Source of the DNA: Candidatus Zhuqueibacterota bacterium
GTDB taxonomy: Bacteria; Zhuqueibacterota; Zhuqueibacteria; Zhuqueibacterales; Zhuqueibacteraceae
NCBI GenBank assembly: GCA_022616415.1
Contig: JAKEEU010000213.1
Span: 1 to 64,000, forward strand
Reading direction: 5' to 3'
Length of the DNA: 64,000 nt
A program made the position numbers and the translations under genes. Of this stretch, positions 52,450-59,821 are shown piece by piece; the first letter of the stretch is position 1; every line of letters begins with the position of its first letter. The notes under the pieces were generated by a model, which did not search any database, was not told the DNA's origin, and was given only the letters and a program-made list of their open reading frames with translations.

Positions 52450-53259
52450 GTGCAACCTCCGAAATACAACCGCCAGCTTCTGGCAGGTCTATTGTTGCTG
52501 GGATTCATTCTGGCCTTGTCCATGGCGGCGCCGTGGATCACGGCGCACGATCCTGACGTGCTCGAATCGCCGGCGCTGACGCGGCATTTGCCGCCGTCGC
52601 CGCAGCATTTCTTTGGAACGGATCAGTTTGGCCGTGATATTTTCACGCGGCTTTTGTATGGAGGCCGCATTTCGCTGCTGATCGGGTTTGCGGTCGTTTT
52701 TTGCAGCGTTGTTTTCGGAACCGCGTACGGCGCCGTTTCCGGATATTTTGGCGGCTTCTGGGATCAAATTCTCATGCGCCTCGCCGATATTCTGCTGGCT
52801 TTTCCGATGGTATTTTTAGCCGTGACACTGATGGCGCTTTTCGGCACCGGCTTGAAATGGCTTATTTTGATTCTCAGCCTCACCAGTTGGATGGACGTGG
52901 CGCGCGTCGTTCGCTCCGAGATTCTTTCATTAAAAGAAAGGCCGTTTATTTTGAAAGCCCGCGCCGCGGGATTGAGCACCCAGCGAATAATTTTTCACCA
53001 TTTGATTCCCAACACCTGGATGGCTGTCATAGCGGTTGCCGTGTTGCGAGTCGCTGACATCATCCTCATCGAATCGGCCTTGAGCTTCCTGGGCTTGGGC
53101 GTTCAACCGCCGGCCGCCAGTTGGGGCTCGATTTTAAACGATGGCAAAGCGGTTTTTCCCATGGCCTGGTGGATGACCGCTTTCCCGGGCCTGGCGATCA
53201 TCTTAACCACGACGAGCTTCAATTTGATCGGCGAAGGCCTGCAGGCGCAAAGGAGATAG
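52450..53259 (+). CDS. Oligopeptide/dipeptide ABC importer permease (OppC/DppC family)
   Basis: 269 aa from GTG 52450, with GAGG 6 nt upstream; the track's TTG 52417 lacks a spaced site. The N-terminal helix (LLAGLLLLGFILALSMAAPWI) and the family motif HFFGTDQFGRDIFTRLLYGGRISLLIGF are present. EAA loop: FILKARAAGLSTQRIIFHHLIPNTW. It ends LIGEGLQAQRR as usual. Forms the membrane channel with 51190. The following gap holds inverted-repeat element A. Confidence 0.93.
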   Translation: MQPPKYNRQLLAGLLLLGFILALSMAAPWITAHDPDVLESPALTRHLPPSPQHFFGTDQFGRDIFTRLLYGGRISLLIGFAVVFCSVVFGTAYGAVSGYFGGFWDQILMRLADILLAFPMVFLAVTLMALFGTGLKWLILILSLTSWMDVARVVRSEILSLKERPFILKARAAGLSTQRIIFHHLIPNTWMAVIAVAVLRVADIILIESALSFLGLGVQPPAASWGSILNDGKAVFPMAWWMTAFPGLAIILTTTSFNLIGEGLQAQRR

Positions 53260-53295
53260 ATGATAAGAAAAGAATTAGATTTCAAAAGAATTTGT

Positions 53296-53831
53296 CCAAC
53301 GGATAAAAGCGGCCAACGGATATTAATTTTAAACTGAAAGGGGTTTCAAATGGCACTGAAACACGAAGAGTTGACGAGGTTGATTATTGAGTGCATCTTT
53401 GAGGTGCATAACAATGTTGGTGTTGGGTTGGATGAAGAAACTTATCATCAATCATTGCTCGATTGCTTCTCCGACAAGGCGTTCCCGCAATTTCAAAACA
53501 AAGAAAACATCTTGTTCATCGCGGTATCGAGATCAGAAGATTCGAGCTTGATTTGCTGGTGTTTGAGAAAATCATTCTATTCAAGTAAAATATCATGGCA
53601 AACTCATCCATACTTGCACGGCAAAAGCCTTGTGCATCGCAGACCAAATTTTGTGTGGAGTGACTGCTATTCAAAATCAGATTACCTTATTTGATGTGGC
53701 TCGCATGAGAACGTATCTGCGACATTCAAATATACCAATCGGTTTGTTGGTAAACTTTGGCAAATCAAATCTGGAAATCAAGGCACTTCATCAGTAATTA
53801 AGGAAATCCGTTGGCCGCTTTTATCCGTTGG
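53296..53831 (+). mobile_element. CCAACGGAT inverted-repeat element A with decayed GxxExxY gene
   Basis: Left arm CCAACGGATAAAAGCGGCCAACGGAT (53296-53321) and right arm (53806-53831) are perfect 26-bp inverted repeats, each made of two CCAACGGAT units around an 8-bp spacer. Between them lies one frameshifted GxxExxY gene. Outer flanks differ at the two ends and are shared with elements B and C. No transposase is present and no target duplication was recognised. Confidence 0.8.
53350..53797 (+). pseudogene. Frameshifted GxxExxY (PD-(D/E)XK-like) gene, element A
   Basis: Starts MALKHEELTRLIIECIFEVHNNVGVGLDEETYHQSLLDCF with the family motif GLDEETY. Near 53510 the frame shifts: another frame continues LVHRGIEIRRFELDLLVFEKIIL (the D...ExK-type nuclease core), and after about 53590 a further shift gives YHGKLIHTCTAKALCIADQILCGVTAIQNQITLFDVARMRTYLRHSNIPIGLLVNFGKSNLEIKALHQ, ending at TAA 53797. 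All parts of an approximately 145-aa protein are present but in three frames, so at least two indels have inactivated it, unless programmed frameshifting occurs. Confidence 0.75.
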
Positions 53832-53847
53832 TCATAAAAAAATTTAG

Positions 53848-54681
53848 ATGATCCCCTTGCTCAAAATCCAGGGCTTGAAGACCTATTTCTTCAAGCCCAA
53901 AGAAACCCTGCGCGCGGTTGACGGCATAGATTTGGAAATTCATCCGGGCGAAACGCTGGCGCTGGTGGGAGAGTCGGGATGCGGCAAAACCACGACCGCA
54001 CAATCTATCTTTCGCCTGGTTCCGCCGCCGGGACGAATCGTTGACGGCGCCATCGAATTTCGCGGCCAAAACCTATTGAGCTTGCCGGAAAAGCAAATGG
54101 CCTCGATTCGCGGCAAGGAGATGGGGCTTATCTTGCAAGATCCGTTGTCGGCGCTCAATCCGGTCATGCGCGTCGGCGGGCAAATTTCCGAAGTGATCCG
54201 CCATCATTTTGATTTGGACCGCAAGACGGCGAAACACCGCGCCTTGGAGCTGATGGAAAGAGTGCGATTGCCGAATGCCGGAATGATTTACAATTGTTAC
54301 CCGCATCAGCTCAGCAGCGGCCAACGGCAACGGATATTGATCGCCATCGCCCTGGCTTGCCGTCCGGCGCTCATTGTGGCCGATGAGCCAACCTCGGCGC
54401 TCGATGTATCGCTGCAAAGCCAAATTTTGGCTCTATTGAAGGAGCTCAAGAGGGATTTTCAACTCTCGCTGTTGTTGATCACGCACGATCTCGGCGTGGT
54501 GGCGCAAATAGCCGACCGCGTGGCGGTCATGTACGCCGGCAAAATTGTGGAGCAGTCTGCAACCGAGGCGCTCTTTGCCGCGCCGCGCCATCCTTATACG
54601 ATGGCATTGTTGGAGGCTATTCCACGCCTCGCTTTTGCAACAATAAAATTGAAAGATGATTTAGAAGGTGGGATAAAATAA
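53848..54681 (+). CDS. Oligopeptide ABC importer ATPase (OppD/DppD family)
   Basis: 277 aa. Walker A GESGCGKTTTAQSIF, Q-loop LILQDPLSALNPVMRVGGQISE, signature LSSGQRQR (LSGGQ in most relatives), Walker B LIVADEPTSALD and H-loop LITHDLGV. It ends soon after HPYTMALLEAIPRL, without the usual Cys-rich oligopeptide C-terminal domain (about 40-50 residues). No OppF partner follows, so the transporter either uses this ATPase as a homodimer or borrows another one. Lies between elements A and D. Confidence 0.9.
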   Translation: MIPLLKIQGLKTYFFKPKETLRAVDGIDLEIHPGETLALVGESGCGKTTTAQSIFRLVPPPGRIVDGAIEFRGQNLLSLPEKQMASIRGKEMGLILQDPLSALNPVMRVGGQISEVIRHHFDLDRKTAKHRALELMERVRLPNAGMIYNCYPHQLSSGQRQRILIAIALACRPALIVADEPTSALDVSLQSQILALLKELKRDFQLSLLLITHDLGVVAQIADRVAVMYAGKIVEQSATEALFAAPRHPYTMALLEAIPRLAFATIKLKDDLEGGIK

Positions 54682-54700
54682 CTTTAGGCTAGCTGTTTAC

Positions 54701-55121
54701 AAAAAAAAGCAAAAACTTTCACGCAAAGGCGCAAAGACGCAAAGATATCGCAAAGAAAAGCTCAGCGAATGGTGGGTGGTGCGAACGGTGTTGTCAATTA
54801 AGAGCCAATCTCAAAGTAGAGAGGAGAAATTTCTATGAGCGAGAACGAATTATCTTTCGAAATTATTGGCGCGGCCATTGAAGTACATCGGATTGTGGGG
54901 CCTGGGCTGTTGGAATCTGGCTATGAAGAGTGTCTTTGTTATGAACTGAGACAAAAAGGGTTCCAGATTGACCAGCAGCTCTGGCTACCAATGAGATATA
55001 AAGAAGTGAAGGAAGGTATACATCGAATTGTGCTTGGATTGGAAGAATAGAGTTTTGTATTCTTGCTTTTCTTTGCGGTATCTTTGCGTCTGCGCCTTTG
55101 CGTGTTGCTTTGCTTTTTTCC
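54701..55121 (+). mobile_element. ACGCAAAG inverted-repeat element D with decayed GxxExxY gene
   Basis: Left arm AAAAAAGC...ACGCAAAGGCGCAAAGACGCAAAGATATCGCAAAGAAAAGC (to about 54762) and right arm CTTTTCTTTGCGGTATCTTTGCGTCTGCGCCTTTGCGTGT...GCTTTTTT (55066-55119) are inverted repeats with few mismatches. The single gene between them is a truncated GxxExxY gene. The repeat sequence is unrelated to the CCAACGGAT family; the same repeat occurs at 30724. Confidence 0.7.
54835..55050 (+). pseudogene. GxxExxY gene with internal deletion, element D
   Basis: 71 codons with a good ribosome site (GAGGAGAAATTTCT): MSENELSFEIIGAAIEVHRIVGPGLLESGYEECLCYELRQKGFQIDQQLWLPMRYKEVKEGIHRIVLGLEE. The N-terminus and motif GLLESGY are normal, but the sequence passes from YKEVK straight to the C-terminal EGIHRIVLGL. 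The roughly 55-residue core with the nuclease-type acidic and Lys residues and the GLLINF strand is missing (family knowledge: intact members are about 125 aa). The frame is open, so a small protein may still be made. Confidence 0.72.
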
Positions 55122-55135
55122 TGTACGGAGAGATT

Positions 55136-56725
55136 ATGAAAAATTCTCACTGGCTCGGCTTGCTGGCTTTGTCGGCGATGTTCATTTTCGTGACGTGCCG
55201 GTCGCAAAATCAACATGCCCAAATTGGGGGAACCGTTTTCATTGGCGTGACCGGTGACTTTGACTCCTTCAACGAGCTCAATGCCGCCGACTCCGAGGCG
55301 CTGCAGGTGATTCAATACATGCTCTTCATGAGCCTGACGACGTTGGATGAGAATCTCCACTTTGCGCCGCAATTAGCTGAATCCTGGGAATTCTCGCCCG
55401 GGGACACCTTGCTGACTTATCATTTACGCAAAGACGTTCTTTGGACGGATGGCGCCCCCACCACCGCAGATGATGTGTTGTTCACCTATCAGCTCGCGAT
55501 CAACCCTAACGCCGCTTACCCGGCTGCCAGCCGTTTTGATCAAACCGGCAAAGCCGAAATTTTGGATGATTATACGATTCGCTTCCACTTCAAGCAGCCC
55601 TATCCTGACGCCTTGTTCGATACGCAGATGCCAATTTTGCCCAAGCACATTTTGGAGAAAATTCCGCCGGAGAAAATCGCCGACTGCGAATTCAATCGCC
55701 TGCCGGTTGGCAACGGCCCTTTCCAATTGGCGGAATGGCAGGCGAATCAGCGGCTTACTTTCGCAGCCAATGCTCGCCATGCTTTGGGCCGCCCACGCCT
55801 GGATCGGGTGGTGTTTCAAATCATTCCGGATGAGGCGGTGTTGCTCACCAATCTTATGACCGGCGCGATAGATATCGCTGCCGGATTGTCTCCTTTATCT
55901 TTCAAGCAGGTCGCGTCGCAGGCGAAATTACAGGCGCGGCGCTACCCCGGCCGCAATTTCGCCTTCATCGCCTGGAATCTCAAGCGGCCTTTGTTCACGC
56001 GCCGAGTCCGCCAGGCCTTGACGCACGCGATCAACAAGCAGGAAATCATCGACACGCTTTTGGAAGGATTTGCGCAACCCGCAGTCGGCCCGCTGTTGCC
56101 GTTCGTCTGGGCTTACGACTCGACGTTACAAGATTTTCCATTCGATCCTGAGATGGCCAATCGCCTCCTTGAAAAAGAGGGCTGGAAGGATTCGGATGGC
56201 GACGGTATTCTCAACCGGCAAGGCGAAAAATTCGAATTCACGCTTTGCACCAATGCCGACAATCAGCTCCGCAAGGACGTCGTCGTCATGGTGCAGGCGC
56301 AACTGAAAAAAATCGGTGTCGCCGTAAAAGTCGAGCTGCTGGAATGGAACCTGCTCTTGGAGCAGGTTTTCACGCGCAAGGATTTTGACGCTTTGATATC
56401 GGCGTGGGACGCGGATTTCACCGCCAATCCCGCGGCGCTGTGGCATTCCGGCGCCGTTGAGAACGGATATAATTTCGTCTCTTATCGCCATGCGCGGGTC
56501 GACGAACTTTTGGAAAAAGGGCGCGCGATCGTGGATCGCCGCATGGCTGAGCCGCTCTGGCATGAGTTTCAAAAGATCATCGTGGAAGACTGTCCCTACA
56601 CTTTTCTTTTTGTGCCGGAACGATTGGCGGCGGTCAATCAACGCGTGCAAGGGGTCAAAATGGACGTGCGCAGCCACCTGGCAAATATTCACGAGTGGTG
56701 GATTTCGTCACAGAAACGGGAGTAA
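55136..56725 (+). CDS. Oligopeptide ABC importer substrate-binding lipoprotein (SBP family 5)
   Basis: 529 aa from MKNSHWLGLLALSAMFIFVTC, a lipoprotein signal with lipobox FVTC; the longer track start translates the right arm of element D. Family-5 landmarks: LAESWEFSPGDTLLTYHLRKDVLWTDGAPTTADDVLFTYQLAIN, PILPKHILEKI, PVGNGPFQLAEWQANQRLTF, NFAFIAWNLKRPLFTRRVRQALTHAINKQEIIDTLLEGFAQPAVGPLLPFVWAYD and NADNQLRKDVVVMVQAQLKKIGVAVKVELLEW. Delivers peptides (or similar ligands) to the two permeases encoded upstream. Confidence 0.93.
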   Translation: MKNSHWLGLLALSAMFIFVTCRSQNQHAQIGGTVFIGVTGDFDSFNELNAADSEALQVIQYMLFMSLTTLDENLHFAPQLAESWEFSPGDTLLTYHLRKDVLWTDGAPTTADDVLFTYQLAINPNAAYPAASRFDQTGKAEILDDYTIRFHFKQPYPDALFDTQMPILPKHILEKIPPEKIADCEFNRLPVGNGPFQLAEWQANQRLTFAANARHALGRPRLDRVVFQIIPDEAVLLTNLMTGAIDIAAGLSPLSFKQVASQAKLQARRYPGRNFAFIAWNLKRPLFTRRVRQALTHAINKQEIIDTLLEGFAQPAVGPLLPFVWAYDSTLQDFPFDPEMANRLLEKEGWKDSDGDGILNRQGEKFEFTLCTNADNQLRKDVVVMVQAQLKKIGVAVKVELLEWNLLLEQVFTRKDFDALISAWDADFTANPAALWHSGAVENGYNFVSYRHARVDELLEKGRAIVDRRMAEPLWHEFQKIIVEDCPYTFLFVPERLAAVNQRVQGVKMDVRSHLANIHEWWISSQKRE

Positions 56726-56801
56726 ATATCTGGCGAAGCTTCGCCTCTTAGCCGAAAACCGAAGTCCCGCAAGCGGGACAGCTTTAAATTAAAAAAATTG
56801 C

Positions 56802-57292
56802 CCAACGGATTGAAAAACGACCAACGGATAGAAAACTACATTTAGAAATCCGTTGGTCGCCTGCGGCCGTAGGCTTCTTATCCGTTGGCTATGGCCTTTC
56901 TTAAATTTGAGTTTATTTTATGGCACTACGGCACGAAGAATTGACCTCGGTGATTCTAGCGAGCATCTTTGAAGTGCACAATGATGTTGGCGTTGGGCTC
57001 GATGAAGCGCTTTATCATCAATCCTTGCTCGATTGTTTTCTGCAAAATCATTATGTGCAGATCATCTCAGAATTAAAACTGTGGCAAAAAGATCTTGGCC
57101 TGTTGGTAAACTTTGGCCGGCTCAAAACAGAATTTGAAAGAATACCGTTTGACGAGAAAGAGAAGAAAGTCGTTGAAGTATTCAAACATTCCGCTCGGAT
57201 TGCTAGTAAATTTTGGCAAATCGAATCTCGAAATCAAAGCAATTCTTTGTAATTGAGAAAATTCATCCGTTGGTCGTTTTTCAATCCGTTGG
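56802..57292 (+). mobile_element. CCAACGGAT inverted-repeat element B with chimeric GxxExxY gene
   Basis: Left arm CCAACGGATTGAAAAACGACCAACGGAT (56802-56829) and right arm ATCCGTTGGTCGTTTTTCAATCCGTTGG (57265-57292) are perfect 28-bp inverted repeats. The 10-bp spacer (TGAAAAACGA) differs from the 8-bp spacer of A and C but matches exactly within this element. A further ATCCGTTGG-N23-ATCCGTTGG unit (56848-56888) follows the left arm, so the left end may fold on itself. One GxxExxY-derived frame lies inside. Confidence 0.8.
56920..57252 (+). pseudogene. Chimeric, deleted GxxExxY gene, element B
   Basis: 110 codons. The start MALRHEELTSVILASIFEVHNDVGVGLDEALYHQSLLDCF (motif GLDEALY) matches element A. 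It then jumps to a C-terminal block LQNHYVQIISELKLWQKDLGLLVNFGRLKTEFERIPFDEKEKKVVEVF, omitting the nuclease core. After that a second C-terminus appears out of frame (57194-57256: LGLLVNFGKSNLEIKAILCN), close to the end of the element A protein (GLLVNFGKSNLEIKALHQ). The gene thus looks like a recombination product of two GxxExxY copies. Confidence 0.7.
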
Positions 57293-57380
57293 CAACATAA
57301 AGCTTTTAGAATTTTTTTCTAACTTTTGCGGCTTTATGGATGAACAACCCTTTTTGCGCCAATTCGACGAGGACTGAGCC

Positions 57381-58787
57381 TTGCCATTCAAAATACTTTT
57401 TCTCGGTCGGGATGAAAACCGCGGCTTGCTCGAAGCCGTCAAAGCGAATCGCTCCGATCAGGAGATTTGGCCAACCGGACGGCAGGACGAGGCGGTGAGC
57501 CTTCTGCGCCGTGAAGCGCCGCAGGCCGTCGTTCTCGATTTCGATCTTCCCGAGTTGCAGCCGCTGGATTTTGCCAGAATCGTTTGGGAAGAGCGGCCCG
57601 GCGCCAAAATCATCGGCTTGAGCAAAGCCATCTCGATCAATGCGGCGATTATTGCCGTCAAACAGGGTTTTCACGACGTCATCGATCTCCGCGAGGAGCC
57701 CGCCATCAGGCTCGAAAGAGAATTATCCGCCCTTGCCAAACAATGGGAGGAGCGGCAACGCGGCGAAATGCTCCATCAAAAACAAAAAGCCAAATTCGAT
57801 TTTTCCAACCTCGTGGGCCGAAGTGAAGCGCTGCAGCAGGTTTTGGAGGTCGTCGCCAAAATCATTCAGCGCCAATGGATCACGGTCTTGATTCGCGGCG
57901 AAACCGGCACCGGCAAGGAGCTGATCGCCCGCACCATTCATTATAACAGCTCGACCCAAACGCAGCCCTTTGTGGAAATCAATTGCAGCACGATTCCGGA
58001 AAATCTTTTGGAAGCGGAGCTTTTTGGGTATGAGAAAGGCGCTTTTACCGACGCCAAGAGCCGGAAAAAAGGCCTGTTCGAGCTGGCGGAAAACGGCACG
58101 CTTTTTTTGGATGAGATCGGCGAGATCAGCCCGGCGGTGCAAGTCAAGCTGCTCAAGGCCATCGAAGAAAAGACGATTCGCCGGCTGGGGGGAATCGAAG
58201 ACATTCAAATCAAAACGCGAATCATCGCGGCGACCAACCGCGACTTGCAAGCGGCCATGCACGAAAATCTCTTTCGCCAGGACCTGTATTATCGCTTGAA
58301 CGTGCTCACGCTGCAATTGCCGCCCTTGCGCGAGCGGGGCGATGACGTGCTCGTGCTCGCCCGCCATTTTTTATCCCGCTTTGCCGAAGAATACGGCAGC
58401 ACGCTAACCGGATTTATGCCCGAAGCCGAAGCGCTTTTAAAAAGTTATCATTGGCCGGGCAATGTGCGCGAGCTAAAGCATACCCTTGAGCGCGTCGTGT
58501 TGCTGGCCGATGGCAACATAGCGACACATAAGGCCATCGCTGAGGCCATCGAATCTGACACGCCCTTGCTTTTGGCGAAGAGCAGGGATTTGACCAACAT
58601 CACGATTGAAATCCCGCCGGAAGGCATGAGCCTCGACGAAGCGCAAAAACAGCTCATTGAAAAAGTGCTCGAACAAACCGGCTGGCATAAGCGCCGCACT
58701 TGCCAAGCGCTCAAAATCTCCCGACCCAGACTGGATCGCATTATCAAAAAATATGGCATCTACCCGCGCAAGCTTCGTTCAAAATGA
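57381..58787 (+). CDS. Sigma-54-dependent activator with degenerate receiver-like N-terminus
   Basis: 468 aa from TTG 57381, with GAGGA 7 nt upstream. The N-terminal 120 residues fold like a receiver (PFKILFLGRDENRGLLEAVKANRSDQEIWPTGRQDEAVSLLRREAPQAVVLDFDLPELQPLDFARIV), with a possible acceptor (VLDFDLPE) but without the acidic pair at strand 1. The AAA+ domain: Walker A GETGTGKELIART, loop GYEKGAFTDA, Walker B GTLFLDEIGEIS, YYRLNVLTLQLPPLRER. Fis HTH: EKVLEQTGWHKRRTCQALKISRPRLDRIIKKYGI. Three palindromes and a -24/-12 promoter follow directly, making the next gene its likely target. Confidence 0.9.
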   Translation: MPFKILFLGRDENRGLLEAVKANRSDQEIWPTGRQDEAVSLLRREAPQAVVLDFDLPELQPLDFARIVWEERPGAKIIGLSKAISINAAIIAVKQGFHDVIDLREEPAIRLERELSALAKQWEERQRGEMLHQKQKAKFDFSNLVGRSEALQQVLEVVAKIIQRQWITVLIRGETGTGKELIARTIHYNSSTQTQPFVEINCSTIPENLLEAELFGYEKGAFTDAKSRKKGLFELAENGTLFLDEIGEISPAVQVKLLKAIEEKTIRRLGGIEDIQIKTRIIAATNRDLQAAMHENLFRQDLYYRLNVLTLQLPPLRERGDDVLVLARHFLSRFAEEYGSTLTGFMPEAEALLKSYHWPGNVRELKHTLERVVLLADGNIATHKAIAEAIESDTPLLLAKSRDLTNITIEIPPEGMSLDEAQKQLIEKVLEQTGWHKRRTCQALKISRPRLDRIIKKYGIYPRKLRSK

Positions 58788-58789
58788 AG

Positions 58790-58806
58790 GGTAACGACTC
58801 ATTACC
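58790..58806. promoter_or_regulatory. Palindromic activator site 1 (GGTAACGACTCATTACC)
   Basis: Near-perfect dyad GGTAAxGAxTCATTACC starting about 218 bp upstream of the -24 box at 59008 and just after the activator gene's stop. Confidence 0.6.
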
Positions 58807-58853
58807 TTTTAATATATATGAAGATTTTGTAAATGGTTAATCTCAACAAAAAC

Positions 58854-58870
58854 GGTAACGATTTATTGCT
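58854..58870. promoter_or_regulatory. Palindromic activator site 2 (GGTAACGATTTATTGCT)
   Basis: A weaker copy of the site 1 dyad, its left half identical (GGTAACGA); about 154 bp upstream of the -24 box. Confidence 0.5.
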
Positions 58871-58892
58871 TTTTATAAATATACGAAGAAAA

Positions 58893-58909
58893 TGTAATGA
58901 CTTATTACC
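58893..58909. promoter_or_regulatory. Palindromic activator site 3 (TGTAATGACTTATTACC)
   Basis: A good copy of the dyad (GTAATGAxTTATTAC); about 115 bp upstream of the -24 box, a typical enhancer distance. Confidence 0.6.
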
Positions 58910-59007
58910 TTTTGATTGTAAACATGCCGGATGGCATGAGCGATTTTATGGGATTTAAGTTTTTGTTTTCATTTATTTAAATGCCACAAGCCATCTATTT
59001 TTCGTTT

Positions 59008-59023
59008 TGGTATGATGATTGCA
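59008..59023 (+). promoter_or_regulatory. Sigma-54 (-24/-12) promoter
   Basis: TGGTATGATGATTGCA, with GG and GC 10 nt apart, as in the consensus TGGCACG-N4-TTGCA. Start expected near 59035, upstream of the lipoprotein gene at 59093. Confidence 0.65.
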
Positions 59024-59092
59024 CTAAGCAGGGCTACGCTAAGGTACGCAGTTAGTAATTTTTCACCAACCCAACATCAGTAGGTGACGAAG

Positions 59093-59728
59093 ATGAAAAG
59101 CAAACCAACTATCAAGGAAGCTCGGATCGGCATGATCGTGGCGTTGGCATGGCTTTCCTTTTTAGCCTGCAACAAAAACGACCAGCTTCTTGCGCCGGAA
59201 AAAAGTGATTTGCAACTGGCGACCAATTTACAGGCCACAAGAGACAGATTTTCAGATTTGCAACTGGCGTCAAATTTCCAGGCCACTGGAGACAAGTTTT
59301 CAAATGATGATCTGGCGACGATTTGTACGCGGGATAAAAATGAAATGGGGACATCCATGGCGCTGGTCGGCCCGGCTGGAGGTGTGCTCTTGCGCGCCAT
59401 GCATCAGCTCGTGATCCCTGCCGGAGCGCTCGATAAAACAGTTAAAATAAGCTTTTCGCTTCTCGCTTCCGCTTATTTGGAATGCGAATTGAAGCCGTAT
59501 GGCTTAAAGTTCAACAAGCCGGTACGCCTCATCTTGAACTATAATGGCGCCTGCGACAGCAATCTTGATGAGTCGGCGCTCAAGGTGGTGTACTATAATC
59601 CCCAAACGCAACTTGGGGTGCTGCTTCCCACTGCTATCGACACCACGCTGAATACCGTGACCGTTGAAATCGAAAGATTCGCCTTTTCGGCGAGCAATGT
59701 TTCCCGCTACGGGCTGATCAGACGATGA
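59093..59728 (+). CDS. Lipoprotein with tandem 16-residue repeats, probable sigma-54 target
   Basis: 211 aa from MKSKPTIKEARIGMIVALAWLSFLACNKND, a lipoprotein signal (lipobox FLAC). Residues about 39-70 hold two copies of a 16-residue unit (DLQLATNLQATRDRFS / DLQLASNFQATGDKFS) encoded by a 48-bp tandem repeat, plus a partial third. The rest (GPAGGVLLRAMHQLVIPAGALDKTVKISFSLL...ECELKPYGLKFNKPVRLILNYNGACD) resembles ZU5-like beta-sandwich domains that follow an 'IPAGAL' motif. No enzyme motif. Located behind a -24/-12 promoter and an activator gene. Confidence 0.72.
   Translation: MKSKPTIKEARIGMIVALAWLSFLACNKNDQLLAPEKSDLQLATNLQATRDRFSDLQLASNFQATGDKFSNDDLATICTRDKNEMGTSMALVGPAGGVLLRAMHQLVIPAGALDKTVKISFSLLASAYLECELKPYGLKFNKPVRLILNYNGACDSNLDESALKVVYYNPQTQLGVLLPTAIDTTLNTVTVEIERFAFSASNVSRYGLIRR
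59207..59302 (+). repeat. 48-bp tandem repeat (2 full copies) within lipoprotein gene
   Basis: GATTTGCAACTGGCG... repeated directly at 59207 and 59255 with a few substitutions, keeping frame; a decayed third unit (GATGATCTGGCGAC) follows. Confidence 0.75.
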
Positions 59729-59821
59729 GCAGCCGGATGCGGAGTACCGGTACTCCCCAATTCACTGTCTTGCATTCACAGCGCTTCTTGATCTTTCTCA
59801 AATTGATAATGCGTCAGGGTA

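Larger units (their letters stand above)
58788..59092. other. Regulatory intergenic region of about 305 bp
   Basis: A/T rich and non-coding, with three related 17-bp palindromes (58790, 58854, 58893) and a sigma-54 promoter (59008). The longer blocks around sites 1 and 2 are also similar (AATATATATGAAGATTTTGTAA versus ATAAATATACGAAGAAAATGTAA), suggesting the site unit was duplicated. Confidence 0.6.

Noticed and set aside
32151-57292. CRISPR-like reading of the paired CCAACGGAT units
   Set aside because: Only two units per arm, always mirrored at the other end of the element; no array of direct repeats with unique spacers and no cas genes.
53280-57310. Target-site duplications around elements A and B
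   Set aside because: Flanking bases were compared by eye and no equal-length direct repeat was found; the outer flanks instead look like part of the elements.
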